Positions 12,511 through 24,134 are shown, counted from the first letter of the stretch. The stretch is DNA of 64,000 bases from Allodiplogaster sudhausi (GCA_945643635.1 CALZFC010000268.1:656501-720500), one strand, 5' to 3'. Translations and numbers: made by a program. The notes: a model not told the origin generated them from the sequence alone.

Positions 12511-12832
12511 TCTTGCGTCCTTTGCGAAACCATCGAGAAAAGTGAACACCATTCTTTCTACTGCTTCTTCATCTTCAACTGCTTCTTCTTCTTCTTTCAA
12601 ATAATCCTCTGATTAATGTTGCTTATTGAATTAAGAATAAATATAAGATTCCGTTCAATAAATTAATCTCATTTTCACCACCACTTTTACTTGTAATTAT
12701 ACTATGTGCAAAAACGTAAAATTGTTAAATTGTTTTTTTTTTGTAGATATTATACTTAATTAATATTAATGCAAAATTTTGTGTTACTAAAAAAGAAATA
12801 TCATGTAAAAACTTCTCTTGGTCCTCAGATCG

Positions 12833-14191
12833 ATGTCGACCATACGCGCGCTTCAGCCGATAGGCGTTTGCTGGGAATTTGCCACTCTCCTTGCCGCATC
12901 CGATGCGGCTATTCTCTGGGCTTGGACTCACGAAATACACAAGACAAGTTCGGCGTTCTCGCCTAACGCACTTCGCCTCCTTGATCAGCCTCCGGCTGCG
13001 CCTTTCGGAAAGGCGATGCCTCCGAACATCACGGCCGGATGCTTCGTCACCCCTATCGCGGCGATGACGTCACCAGCGAGCCCGAATTTAGAACGCGAAC
13101 AATCTTCGCCAATCTGCTACGCTTCATGTGTCTTGCCTCACTCGAGCTTCTTCTCTGGTGTGATTTTACCGCATGCGGCCACCTTCGCTTCGCCCACCGA
13201 TATCTTCATAGCCATTGCCACATCTCAAGATACAGTCAATATCATTCGCTTCGTTGCGGCATCTTCTCTCTTTGACACGGACGTCCGCTATTACATCTGT
13301 CACAGCTACCAACAAAGGAACGAGCGATTGTTTGGGCTGGCGATCTCCACTGTAGACGACTCGGAGCCTGCTGCTGATGAGGAGCAGCTGCTCACGTACG
13401 AAGTGTGGAAAAACATAAATCTAACATACCACAGAAAGCGTGCGCACCGCATACGCGTAAATGACGGAAACGTCACTTCAAATGAATGCGTCATTGAACA
13501 ATCTTTTGATGAAGAAATGAGAACTGGTTTTCCTGAAGAATTTATAGCTGCACGAGAAGTTGCCGAATTGCTTAAGCAAAGTGCGTTCCTTTCCTACGGC
13601 GCCACATATCGCAAGGATGACGGCGGTACTTGGCAGCACCGTCGGATTGAGCCGTTCTTTGAAGAAGAGCTGTGGAGAGGGCGAGCGATGGAGCCCTTCA
13701 TGTCGTACAACAGCGCTATTGAGTATAAGCCAGTGCACGAACGCCACTTCACTCTACGTACTGCCGATTCGAACACGGAAACCGACAGATGTGATTCGGA
13801 AGACCTTGACTACATTTCGACACTGCAACTCCTGATGGCAAATGGCAGCATCGGGGGCGTTGTCAAGCAGGCAAGCAATGATGGCGCAAGGAGCATTTGG
13901 AATTGTGATCTGATCTCTTCCAATTGTGGACGACGCGTGCTATTGTTTTACAGCAGTACACTTTACACGGTGAGCCATGGTTTAAAAAAAATACATACTA
14001 TTTTTCTCTTTCCGTGGCGACCAAAAGTTTCACCTGTTCACTTCATGCATCATTTTTAGCTTTATTTCATCATTGAAGGAAGAAATGTAACAAGTTCTAC
14101 GATATACCACAAAAAAGCAAAAATGTCTTTTTTGTAGGGCTACGTCGCAAGCGGAATGCCGACCCTGGAAGAAGCGGCTAAATCAGCATGA
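12833..14191 (+). CDS. Tandem family copy 1: unknown protein, late nonsense codon
   Basis: Two exons: 12833-13969 (379 codons) and 14138-14191, joined in phase 0 by a 168-bp GT-AG intron; 396 aa. The ATG lies four bases after a conserved CTCAG acceptor and begins MSTIRALQPI. No signal peptide or membrane segment is visible. Recognisable family blocks are ALRLLDQPPA, TAGCFVTPI, YASCVLP, FASPTDIF.AI, DTVNIIRF, FDTDV.YYICHSYQQRNERL, LLTYE, DGNVTSNE, AREVAELL, YRKDD.GTW and MANGSIGGVV. Exon 2 reads GYVASGMPTLEEAAKSA and then TGA, where sister copies have TGC and about 30 more residues. It may encode a slightly shortened protein. A poly(A) signal AATAAA is at 14438. I do not recognise the family. 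Confidence 0.6.
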
Positions 14192-14956
14192 TTCGGGCTC
14201 CTCACAGAGCGGAGGCAGATTGTTTTCCCCGAACATCGAGATTTCAATTCTGCCGTCCTGTTTTTCTCGATCGCTAAGTAAGGCCTTTGCTTTGACAGCT
14301 CATTATTGACTTCTCACCGACTCAACGGTGTCTTGCATTTTGTCTTCTGTCCTTGTTGCATTCATTATTAATTTATTATTCTTTCTTCTATTTTTTCATT
14401 TTTTTTTCACATGAACGTGCCAGTTTGGCGAACCGTAAATAAAGTTAAGTATAAGAATGGAATCTGACATGCAATAAAAAAAACTTTAGTTTGTTTTATT
14501 GCATGATTTGTAATGAATAAATGTACGAAAACTTTAGTACGGCGGAATTAGTAAGACAGTATGTAATTACTTACATATGAACATAGCTTGCGGACATTCG
14601 CACTACCAGTCTCGATTGCGCAGCTTGAGCGTGTTATATCCTCATTAGCTAGATTGTAATCTACTCTTATTATAGACAGAAACCAATAGCTAATTAGCAA
14701 CCCTTGCGTCCCATGCGATACCATCGCGAAAAAAAATGAAACCATTCTGCCTCTTCTACTTCTTCTTTCAACCAAACTACTGATTAATAGCGACTATTCA
14801 ACTAAGAATAAGTAGAAGGTCCCGTTCAAAATATTAAGCTCATTTTCACCCTCACTTTAAGCACTTTATATACTTGTCCGTAAAACTGTTTTTTGTTTGC
14901 TATTACTTCTATTACTTAAAAAACCCATGTAAAACTTCTCTTTCTCCCAAAGATCG

Positions 14957-16310
14957 ATGTCGACCATAAGCGCGCTTCAACCGATCAGCGTGTGCTCTCC
15001 AGAAGTTGCGACTCTCCTCGCCGTCTCCGACGCGGCTATTCTCTAGGCTTCACCTCGCGCCATTCGCATGACAAATGCAGGAACCCGCTTCGGCTCCTTG
15101 ATCAGCCTCCGGCTACACCGTTCGGGAATACCATGCCACCTTACACCACGGCAGGATGCTTCGTCACGCCGATCACGGCGATGACGAAGCATCCGACGAA
15201 GTTAGTTCGCGGAGAATCTTCGCCAAACTGCTACGCGTCATGTGTCTTGCCGCACTCGGGCTTGTTCTCGCGTGGGCGTACCCTCAGGGCGGCCACTTTC
15301 GCCTCGCCCACCGACATCTTCTTATCCATTGCGACACATCTCACGGGATATCGCGGTACAATCAATATCATTCGATTTACCGCGACATCTGCCCTCTTTG
15401 ACACGGACGTCAGATATTACATCTGTCACAGCTATCAACAGAGGAACGAGCGATTGTTCGATCGCTACTCTTCTCGGCTCGGGGCCGACTGCTGATCTTT
15501 TCTGCATGCTTACATACGAACGGTGGAAAAAAAGAATACGTGCACGCCGTTTGCGAGTATCTCGATACGACGGAAGCGTCACTTCAAGCGAATGCGATCT
15601 ATCGATTTTACCCGACACATCTTCGGTGACACGTTAAACACATTTGAAACTGCTCGTGAAGTTGCCGAAATGCTACAGCAACATGCATACTCGTACAACA
15701 GCGACACCTTTCGCAAGGATGACAGCGGCATCTGGCAGAAGCGTCAGATTGACGCAATCATTGGAGCCGAACACATGAGAGTGCTCGAGCCAATCAAGGG
15801 GTCGTATTATACAATGGATATGGTGAATGAGCCTGTTCTTAAACGACGCCATTACACGATTCTGCTCGTGATGCCAAACGGCAGCATCGGCGGCGTTGTC
15901 AAGCAGTCAAGCAAGATTGGTGAATATCATAATTATCTTGTAATCACTTCATCTACATGCGGACGACGCGTCCTCCTGTATTGCCACAACACAGTTTACA
16001 TGGTGAGAATAATTTTTTTGCTTTATTTTGTCGCTTTCCTCGCCGTCAAAAGTTGCACCGATTCAAATCATGTTTTAGCTAATCATTGAAAGATAAAAGA
16101 TTGGTGAAATTAGTTGCGATATAAGTCTACGATAAACAGACCATAATAGACGAAAAAGGTTTTTTATAGGGCTACGTTGGAAGCGGAATGCCGACCCTGG
16201 AAGAAGCGGCTAAATCAGCATGCTTCGGGCTCCTGAGAGTCCGGAGGCAGATAATCTTCCCCTACCACCTAGATATCAATTCAGCCGTCCAGTTTTTTCA
16301 CAACCGTTGA
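14957..16310 (+). pseudogene. Tandem family copy 2: pseudogene
   Basis: The ATG context is kept, but the acceptor before it reads CCAAAG where other copies have CTCAG. The reading frame hits TAG about 30 codons in (a Trp codon elsewhere in the family). After that the family sequence continues in three different frames: about 15045-15490, 15470-15600 and 15625-16002. Exon 2 (16170-16310) is intact and gives the fullest C-terminus: GYVGSGMPTLEEAAKSACFG, then ...RRQIIFPYHLD and a TGA. Multiple lesions make this a decayed copy. Confidence 0.7.
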
Positions 16311-16855
16311 GTAACTTCTTTCCTTCGATATTACCATTAACGCATTATTACCATGCTATTCTGCTTCAATGTCGATTTACCGTTTTATATGCTGTCCATT
16401 TTCATAATTTTTATTCCTTCTGCTTCTGCTTTATTCTTAAAGTTGAAGTATGAGAATGGATTTTGACATGCAAGTTTACATTTAAATAAACTTGCGTTTG
16501 AAGCTGATGCCTTTCCCACGCGCAGTCATACGTTGTAGTAGCTTATTCGAAAGAAACAAAAACACCTTCTCAATTCCACGATGAGCTTATTTAGATCCTC
16601 ATTAGCCGAAGCCACTTGCTAAATAGCACCTTGCTTCCCTTCAGTTACCATCTAGAAAAGAAGTGAACACAATTCTACCTTCTTTTTTTATTGCTACTTC
16701 TTTCAAAAAACCTCTGATTAATTGCGAGTATTTAAATTATTCGATCCCGTTCGATATATTAAGCTCATGTTCGCCGTAACTTTAACCTCTTTGTACTTGT
16801 TACTATGATTGACATTTTTGTTACAATTGATTTTCAAAGCAATCTCTTCAGATCG

Positions 16856-18206
16856 ATGTCGGCCATACGCGCGCTTCAGCCCATTAGCGTGTGCTCTCCA
16901 GTAGTTGCGAGTCTACTCGCCGTATCCGACGCGGCAATTCTCTGGGCAATTCTCAAGACAATTACGGCGTTCTCGCCTAAGGCGCTTCGACTCCTTGATC
17001 AGCCTCCTGCTAATCCGTTCGGTAATCCGATGCCGCCAAACACCACGGCCGGATGCTTCGTCACCCCGATTACTGCGATGACTTCAACAATGAGCCCCCA
17101 CGTAGAATGCGGACAATCTTCGCCAATCTGCTATGCGTCATGTGTCTTGCCTCACTCGGTCTTCTACTCTGATGTGTTTAACAGCGCGAGCGGCCACCTT
17201 TGTTTCGCCCACCGACATCTTCTTGGCTATTGTCACACCTCGCGATACAGTCAACATCATTCGCATCACTGCGGCATCCTCTCTCTTCGACTCTGATGTC
17301 AGCTATTACTTCTGTCACAGCTACCAGCAGCGAAACGACTCACTGTTCGAGCTGTCGATGGCCACGCAACTGGGGCATGCAGCTGGTGGGGAGCACTTCT
17401 TCCTGCTCACGTATGAGCGGTGGGGTCAAGGAGGAGAAAAGCAGCGAGCACGCCGTTTACGCGCATCTCTGAATGACGGAAGCGTCACTTCAAGTGAACT
17501 CGTTATCAACCGACATGAAACACCCTATGACTCATTTCACTGTGCTTGACAAGTTGTTAATTTGCTTAGACAGTGTGAGTACTCGTGCAAGAGCGCCACC
17601 TTTCGCAAGGATGAAGATGGCGCCTGGCAACAGCGCCAGATTGATGCTATCGTTGATGCCGATCACTTGGCGGGGCGAGTGCTCGAGCCCATCAAGATGG
17701 CCAAGTATGACACCGACAGATGCGCTGAAGACAGTGGTTACTTGTCGACATTGCTTCTCGTGATGCCAAATGGCAGCATCGGGGGCGTTGTCAGTCATTC
17801 AAGTAAGGGGGACCCCATTCACAATTGTGATGTGATCTCCTCCTATTGTGGACGGCGCGCCTTCCTGTTTTTCGGTAGCACGCTTTACATGGTGAGAATA
17901 ATTTTTTTCTCTCCATTTTGTTTCTTTTCTCGGCGGCAAAATTTGCATCTATTCAGATCGTGCAGCATTGTTTTTCTTTAGTTAATCATTGAATGATAAA
18001 CGATTGGTAATTATTTGTTATAGAATTCTCGACATTAAATCAAAAAGTCTTATTTTTTCTATGGCTACATCGGAAGCGGAATGCCGACCCTGGAAGAAGC
18101 GGCTAAATTTGCATGCTTCGGGCTCCTCAGAGAGCGGAGGCAGATTTCTCTCCCCTACCGACAAGACTTCAATTCAGCCGTTCAGTTTTTCTCGACTGCT
18201 GAATAG
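16856..18206 (+). pseudogene. Tandem family copy 3: pseudogene
   Basis: Opens with MSAIRALQPISVCS. A frameshift lies around 17175-17190, just before ARAATFVSPTDIF. Near 17550 a CGA of sister copies is TGA. Exon 1 then runs to the GTGAGA donor after 17891. The acceptor of exon 2 is damaged: CTATGG where others have CTAGGG (18058-18064). Exon 2 ends at TAG 18204-18206. It resembles copy 5 most in its middle part (ERWGQGGEKQRARR), so these two share a recent ancestor. Confidence 0.7.
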
Positions 18207-18308
18207 CTTCTTTCCTTTGACAGCGCATTTTCACCTTCTTACCGTGTTGTTCCGCATCAAACTTGATTTGCCCTTTCTGTCCATTTTGAATTCATTATTA
18301 TCTTATTC

Positions 18309-18420
18309 TTTTCTGCTTTATTCTCAAATCAGCATGTTCGGTCTCCTCAGAAAATGGAGGCAGGTCATTTTCTCATACGATTTCAAATCGGCTGTCCGTT
18401 TTTTCTCGACCGAAATGTAA
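18309..18420 (+). pseudogene. Extra relic of the family's exon 2
   Basis: A second copy of the C-terminal exon follows copy 3 by about 100 bp. It reads SACSVSS-type sequence in one frame, and in the family frame MFGLLRKWRQVIFSYDFKSA then VRFFSTEM and a stop. No exon 1 precedes it. It is probably a breakpoint of unequal exchange within the array. Confidence 0.55.
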
Positions 18421-18559
18421 CTTCTTTCCTTTGCATTATCGCCTTTGAACCTTTTTATTAAATTACAACGTTGAATTTCGTTTGTTTTATTTTATTGTTA
18501 TTTGTAGGTTTATTTTCTATCCATATTACTTATTGTCTTATTCTTTTATTTTTATCGCT

Positions 18560-19500
18560 GAATCCCACACCCAATTATCACTTCCGTAAAGTATAATGCA
18601 ATTTGACTTGCAAGTTTGCATTTTTTAAAGCTTCCGTTTGAAGCAGATTTGCAACAAGGAAATATTTTTGCCTGGCACAAGCTCGAGAGACTGTTTGATA
18701 AACGCGACTACAATGATAGCACAGTTCAAAAGTATTACGTTTTCGTTCATGCTCCTTTAAGAATTCACACGGCTGCACTGTATTCCAGCAAATTTAGTTC
18801 TTAAGACAAACAGAAAAGTTGATATGCGATCATTGATTTGTAGTCAAGCGAATAAACAATCTATATTCAAGAGAGCACTTTTGAAATTCAAATTGGTTGA
18901 TCTTGCTATCCAACAATTTCTTCATTTTGCATCAAACCCCTTTGATCTGATTGCCTGGCCGGCCCGTGGTTGGCTCATCGCTCGCTGTCATCTTCGCTTG
19001 GCTCATGCTTCCATTTCGGAAGCTCGTGACTCTTCTGGTTTTCCTCGTACTTCTTGTTCTGAACGTCACCGATGGGATAAACCTGGTGCGAACCTTTGTA
19101 CGTGCTGATTAGTTCTCCATTTAATTGCATTTACAGTCTAATAAATTCAAATCTTCATTCTGACCACCGTTTAGATGAAAGCCATGCTGGAGAAACAGCG
19201 GCCGACCACAGTGCAATCTACCACTACACGACAACTACGCAGGTCTACTACTTCCACATAGGCCGAAGCATGTGCGACTGTGTCAATCGCTGTAAAAGCA
19301 TTTTATTTTGGACGAGAACATATATTGCGAAAAGTGATTAGAAATGTTGGAGATTGATTGATAAAGGTGCAGACCAGAGAAGGAGGCGAGTTCGCCCTCG
19401 ACAATTCTGGCCGAGCAGCTGCCTGAAGACGGTGAAGAATTGTAACTTTTTATAATTAGCATTAAAATGCAAGTCCTCGTGTATGCGTTCATGATCGTTA
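18560..19500 (+). repeat. Segment duplicated at 29380-30440
   Basis: The 3' flank of copy 3 matches the 3' flank of copy 6 over most of its length. Shared landmarks include CTTCCGTTTGAAGCAGATTT (18637 and 29440), CATGCTCCTTTAAGAATTC (18749 and 29523) and CCAACAATTTCTTCATTTTG (18911 and 29826). Both copies lead into another member of the gene array, so the duplicated unit was a gene plus its spacer. Confidence 0.7.
19005..19112 (+). CDS. Candidate small secreted peptide in the duplicated spacer
   Basis: An ATG at 19005 opens MLPFRKLVTLLVFLVLLVLN then VTDGINLVRTFVRAD and TAG, a textbook signal-peptide profile. A possible second exon after TTTAG at 19173 reads KAMLEKQRPTTVQSTTTRQL. The duplicate at 30 kb keeps that frame (KAIFENQHLPTTVQSTNTKQ) and adds SDESCAIVEIVVKAFHFG. 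The frame conservation between the duplicates is the main support. Splice phases do not fit cleanly in either copy. Unproven. Confidence 0.25.
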   Translation: MLPFRKLVTLLVFLVLLVLNVTDGINLVRTFVRAD

Positions 19501-19616
19501 AAATCATTGGATACGAGCCAACTAAGACGACTAATTGGTGCAGGCTAATATGAGTATCTTAATTAACTACATACATAAGTTTCGGACACAACCACTTTCG
19601 ACTGCACGACATGAGG

Positions 19617-19680
19617 GTATTTATATGCTAATTAGCCTGATGGTCTTATTATGCACCGCATCCACTAACTAATTAGCATC
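19617..19680 (+). promoter_or_regulatory. Upstream module now 1.15 kb before copy 4
   Basis: Same module as before copy 1: GGTATTTATATGCTAATTAGC, CTTATTATGCACCGCATCC, and a second CTAATTAGC (TAATTA cores 19629 and 19670). It lies about 1150 bp before the copy 4 ATG. Subtracting the LINE fragment, the MITE and a roughly 200-bp duplicated stretch restores the usual distance of about 330 bp. Confidence 0.5.
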
Positions 19681-19941
19681 TCTTGCGGTCCTTACGAAAC
19701 CATGGAGAAAGCAGAGAACGCCATTCTTTCTTCTGCTTCTTCATCCTCTACTACTTCATCATCTTTCAACCAATCCTCAAATTAATTGTGCGTATTGTGT
19801 ATGCAAGAATAAGTATACGATTCCGTTCAATATATCAAGCTCGTTTTCACCACCTCTTTATTCTATACTTATACTTGTTGGTAGAATTGTTATTTTGTTG
19901 CTATTTCTTTTAAGAAATATCATGTAAAACTTCTCTTGCTC

Positions 19942-20279
19942 TGCCTGTCTTGGCACCATTCATGACACCATTGTTGAACTTTCTGACCATAATCATATGA
20001 TTGCTGGCGACTTTAACTGCCATGAAATCAATTGGATTGCCTAAGACCCTCTCTGCGTGTCTGCCGCTGTCACTCTCCTGCCATCTGCTGCGTCCCTTCT
20101 TTCTCTCTGCCACACACACTCTCTTACCCAACATCTTTGTGAACCCACTCGTAACTCTGTACTTCTTGACCTAGTCCTGTCAACCAATTGCTCCTCCGTG
20201 ACCGCTTGCAACGTCCTGCCCCCTCTCCCTTCCATGGATCACTCTCCTGTCGTCTTTTCTCACAATCTCCAATCTCCTA
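19942..20279 (+). mobile_element. LINE endonuclease-domain fragment
   Basis: In one frame the segment reads HDTIVELSDHNHMIAGDFNC then HEINWIA and a stop, followed by VLLDLVLSTNCSS and PPLPSMDHSPVVF. GDFN...INW, the LDLV block and the final DHS are hallmarks of the apurinic-type endonuclease of non-LTR retrotransposons. Only the C-terminal part of that domain is left, with an in-frame stop. It sits between two copies of the same promoter-proximal sequence. Confidence 0.65.
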
Positions 20280-20282
20280 GTA

Positions 20283-20760
20283 TGCCATCATCTTTTAACC
20301 AATTCTCTGATTAATTGTGCGTATTGAACTACATATGTATGTAAGAATAAGTATACGATTCAGTTCAATATATCAAGCGCATTTAAAGGAAGTATCCGGC
20401 GAATAATTAGACAGTAACGCTAGAGAACCACTTTGAATGCGCGCGCTCATTAAGTTGCCTGTCGCTCGGTCGAGAGAGCATGTGAAATAGGAGGGCGGCT
20501 CTGACCTACCGTAGCTAATTCTCTACCGGCCAGTTTTCACGCTACTATTGCTCAGAATCTAATGAACGAAATCGTTCAAACTTTCTGGATATATTTTTCA
20601 CGCCAAGATTAACTTATCCACATAGAACAAAACATAGGTAATTATTCTCCGGATGCCTCCTTTAAACTACCTCTTTATTCTATACTTATACGTGTTGGTA
20701 AAATTGTTTTCTTTTGTTGCTATTTCTTTAAAGAAATATCATGTAAAACTTCTCTTGCTC
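20283..20760 (+). repeat. Second copy of the promoter-proximal stretch of copy 4
   Basis: The stretch from ATCATCTTT...CTCTGATTAATTGTGCG to GTAAAACTTCTCTTGCTC at 20283-20760 repeats 19748-19940, apart from the 267-bp MITE inserted in it. The LINE fragment lies exactly between the two copies. This looks like a local duplication, possibly formed during retroelement insertion. Confidence 0.55.
20396..20662. mobile_element. 267-bp MITE (AAGGAAGTATCCGG family), copy A
   Basis: Ends AAGGAAGTATCCGGCGAATAA and GGATGCCTCCTT form inverted repeats, with TA on each side (20394-20395, 20663-20664). The interior is more than 80 percent alike by eye to the element at 44713-44991. It is inserted about 100 bp before the copy 4 start codon. 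It has no coding capacity. Confidence 0.75.
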
Positions 20761-20769
20761 CTCAGATCA

Positions 20770-22222
20770 ATGTCGACGATACGCGCGCTTCAACCCATCA
20801 GTGGGTGGTGCTCCGCAGAGGTTGTGAGACCCCTCGCCGTATCCGACGCGGCCATTCTTTGGGCCTGGCCTCACACTATTCTCAAGACAAATTCGGCGTT
20901 CACGCCTGAGTCGCTTCGCCTCCTTGATCAACCTCCGACTATACAGTTCGGGACTACGATGCCGGCCAACACCACAGCCGGATGCTTTGTTACCCCGATA
21001 ACGGAGATGACGTCACCAACGAGTCCGAAGATAGTAAGCGGACAATCTTCGCCAAACTGCTACGCGTCATGTGTCTTACCGCGATCGGGCTTCTTCTCTA
21101 ATGTGAATCACTCGAGAGTCTCCGCATATTTGAGTACCCCCAGAGCAGCCACCTTCGCCGGGCCCACCGATATCTTCTTAGCCATTGTCACACCTCTTAT
21201 GGGGCCTCGCGATACAATCAACATCATGCGATTTACCGCGAAATCTGCCCTCTTTGACAAGGAAGTCAGCTATTACATCTGTCACAGCTACCAACAGAGG
21301 AACGAGCGGTTGTCCGAGCTGTCGATCTCCACTCTTTTTGATTCGGGGCAGACTACTGATGCGGATCACTTCTGCTTGCTTACGTACGAACGGTGGAACG
21401 GACGACAAGGAAGAAACCGTGCACACCGTTTACGCGGCTCACTAAAGGACGGAAGCGTCACTTCAAGTGAATGCGTCATCAACAGATTGGATGACGGATT
21501 TGAAACTGCTCGAGAAGTTGCCGAATTGCTAAAGCAACGTGCATACTCGCAACTTTCGCAAGGATGACAACGGCATCTGGTGGCAGCGTCCGCTTGACGC
21601 GATCATTCGTGCCGATCACTTGGAAGGGCGAGCGTTCGAGCCGATCAAGGTGTCCGAGCGTGGTTGGAAGAGGGTGTACAAGTCAGTCAAGAGCGCCGAT
21701 CCGGACACGGACCCCGACAGCTGCGCAGAAGACAGTGTGCTGTTGATGACCCTGCTGCTCGTGATGCCAAACGGCAGCATCGGGGGCGTAGCCAAACAGT
21801 CAAACAAGATTGGAGAAGTCCATATTGCTGATGTGGTCTCATCCAATTGTAGACGGCGCGTCCTCCTGCTTAATCGAAGTACACTTTACATGGTGAGAAT
21901 AATTTCCTTTTTTCATTTTGTCGCTTTCTGCGGCGTTGAAAAGTGTACCTTCAGTTCATGCAATTTCATTTTTAGCTTTATTTCATTCACAGAGAAACTA
22001 TCGGTAATAAAGTGTGAAAGTATTCTAGGATAAACTGTCTACAATAGAGCAAACAACTTGCTTTCGTTATAGGGCTACATTGGAAGCGGAATGCCGACCC
22101 TGGAGGCAGCGGCGAAATCAGCATGCTTCGCGCTCCACAGAGACTGGAGGCAGATCATTTTCCCCTACCATTTAGATTACAATTCAGCCGTCCAGTTTTT
22201 CTCGACCTCTGACAATGAGTGA
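20770..22222 (+). pseudogene. Tandem family copy 4: one frameshift in exon 1
   Basis: The frame is open from MSTIRALQPI (ATG 20770) through ECVINRLDDGFETAREVAEL to about 21540. There the codons for the segment before FRKDD are partly missing and the frame shifts. It continues in the next frame (RKDDNGIWWQRPLDAII... to MPNGSIGGVAKQ) up to the donor after 21892. Exon 2 (22073-22222) is intact and ends at TGA 22220-22222. With a single lesion it is the least damaged of the broken copies. A sequencing error here would make it a live gene of about 400 aa. Confidence 0.6.
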
Positions 22223-22619
22223 CGTCTTTCCCTTGACGGCTCATTATAGCATCGCCTTCTTACCATTTGTTCTGTTTCAACGTTGATTTGCTGTTTGATC
22301 TTCTGTCTATCATAAGTAGGACGGCGAGGCCAAGCAAGCCTCACAGGCTTACTTATGATAGTAACGTCATCACTCGAATTCTCTCGAATTCGCTCTCTAC
22401 CATTGGCTACTGCTTCTATTTTCCATATTTTTCGATTATTGTCCGATTCGCTCTCTAAATAAACTCTTTTCTAACTCTCGGGTCTTTCCATAAAAGGGAA
22501 GGATTATATTAAAAAGTCGAGCATATTATAAGAAACCGATCCACCACAAGATCGTTCTAATGCGGAACTACGCAGAATTCTAGGTTTAAGGCAGATTCTT
22601 TCAATTTATATGCACGCGC

Positions 22620-22750
22620 ATATACCGTATTTTCTTTATTAGTACCCGGGGTATTACTTTTCAATACCCTTGCAGGGGAGGGGCACTATTAGAGTTAGGT
22701 ATTCTATTAGAGCGAGGGGTACTATTTTTCAAAATGAGAGACTAGCAGAC
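22620..22750. repeat. Solo end of the TTATTAGTACCC MITE family
   Basis: TACCGTATTTTCTTTATTAG then TACCCGGGG at 22623 matches the terminal sequence at 9430 read backwards. GGGGCACTATTAGAG and GAGGGGTACTATT follow, as inside that element. No matching right end is seen before or after the neighbouring hAT element, so this copy is truncated. Confidence 0.4.
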
Positions 22751-22892
22751 ATTTTATTCTCAAAAAAATAAGAATCAGTGCTCAAATTCAATGGAATCAT
22801 CGCTGAAATATCAGCTTTGCTAAAGATTTTTCATGAATCTGCCGTCAGTTCATTGGTGAGAGCACCCTGTTCCTCCAGGATTCATTCGTAGT

Positions 22893-24126
22893 CAGAGGTG
22901 TAAACGGGCCCAAAATTTTTGGGCCAGCCCGGCCCGTCGGGCCCTAAATCTCGGCCCGGCCCGGCCGGAAATTTCCGGGCCCTGGAATTTTGGGCCCGGC
23001 CCGGCCCGGCCCGGCCCGCGGGCCCGTTTGAGCCCGATTTTCAAAAATTCCTACTATGTATAGTGCCGTGCAAGATTTTATTCAGTTTAACAGTTCTACT
23101 TTATTAGTTCAATGATAAAGTCAAATTACAAGAGAAATGATCAGAGCGTTGCACGAAAAAACATTAACCAGCATTAAGAGTTTGATCGAACTTGAGCAAG
23201 GAACGGATGACAAGTGAGGAGAAAACAGTGTCAGCACCAATAGTCTCTCTTTTCTCGGGGACAAGATTTCTGAGATCAGAGAATGATCTCTCAGCCGAAA
23301 CTGTGGATGCGGGAATGGAGAACAACTGGCAGACAACACGAGAGAGCAGTCGGAAATCAGATGCACGTTCTTTCCAAGCAAGCAAGGGGTTGTCATGGCT
23401 GTTGCCAGCCTTATCGCGGAAGCTAAAAGTTGCGCTGAGGTAAGAGTCAACTTCAGATACAACATCTTCCCCAGAGACTTCCAGATCATCAAAGTCCGTT
23501 CTTGGAAGCTTCGGGGGTTTCGGCTGACTCCCACCAGCATCTCTACCTTCTAGCTCACGAACAAAGTCCTTCAGGGACAAGATAATCTCCCGTCGTTCAG
23601 ATTCAGTTGCAAGGTTGCGCAGAAGGTTGCCTTCTCTTGGGATGTAGCAGCGTCGCCATTCGATGGAATTTCGAGATGACTCCGTCGTCCTCCTTCCGCA
23701 GCATACACTTGTACGCACTCCGGGCAAGTGCGCACTGCATCTCCGAGTCGGACGTTGCAGCGATGTTGTTAAAGCACTCCTTCAGTGCATACCACTTCGG
23801 CCAAACATCGAAGATGGTAGCAGCGTCCTTCTGAAAATAATATACACTGAAAACATTAATTAGCGCAGGAATGTTTTCATACCTGGAAGAATTGCACAAA
23901 TTCTTCGAATTGGCTGAGTATGTGAAGAACGTCATCAAATTCGGAACACTTCTAATCAGACGGAGCAAACGTTTGAAAATTTTCGAATTCGCCCGCTTCA
24001 AAATTTCCATTATTATTTCTATCGGGCCCAATCGGGCCTACGGGCCGGCCCAACTTTTCTTGGGCCCGGCCCGGCTCGGCCCGGGCCCTTGGGAAATTGG
24101 GCCGGCCCGGCCCATTTACACCTCTG
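22893..24126 (-). mobile_element. hAT-family DNA transposon, complete ends, broken transposase
   Basis: 1234 bp. Terminal inverted repeats are CAGAGGTGTAAACGGGCC (22893) and GGCCCATTTACACCTCTG (ending 24126), and a perfect 8-bp target duplication TTCGTAGT flanks both (22885-22892, 24127-24134). The subterminal parts are runs of GGCCC. On the minus strand a transposase remnant is split over two frames: 23603-24031 and 23164-23727. The second contains the hAT C-terminal dimerisation motif (PASTVSAERSFSDLRNLV). The N-terminal DDE part is missing. hAT elements typically make 8-bp duplications, in line with what is seen. Confidence 0.88.
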
Positions 24127-24134
24127 TTCGTAGT

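Noticed and set aside
12818..12833. Upstream ATG of copy 1 (MVLRSMST)
   Set aside because: It lies on the intron side of the conserved CTCAG acceptor. Sister copies have no equivalent, so the ATG at 12833 is preferred.
20057..20314. Frame rich in Ser/Leu as a separate gene
   Set aside because: It is the downstream part of the LINE endonuclease fragment, shown by LDLVLSTN and DHSPVVF.
23164..24031. Two overlapping minus-strand frames as a host gene
   Set aside because: They lie inside a TIR- and TSD-bounded element and carry the hAT dimerisation motif, so they are transposase remnants.
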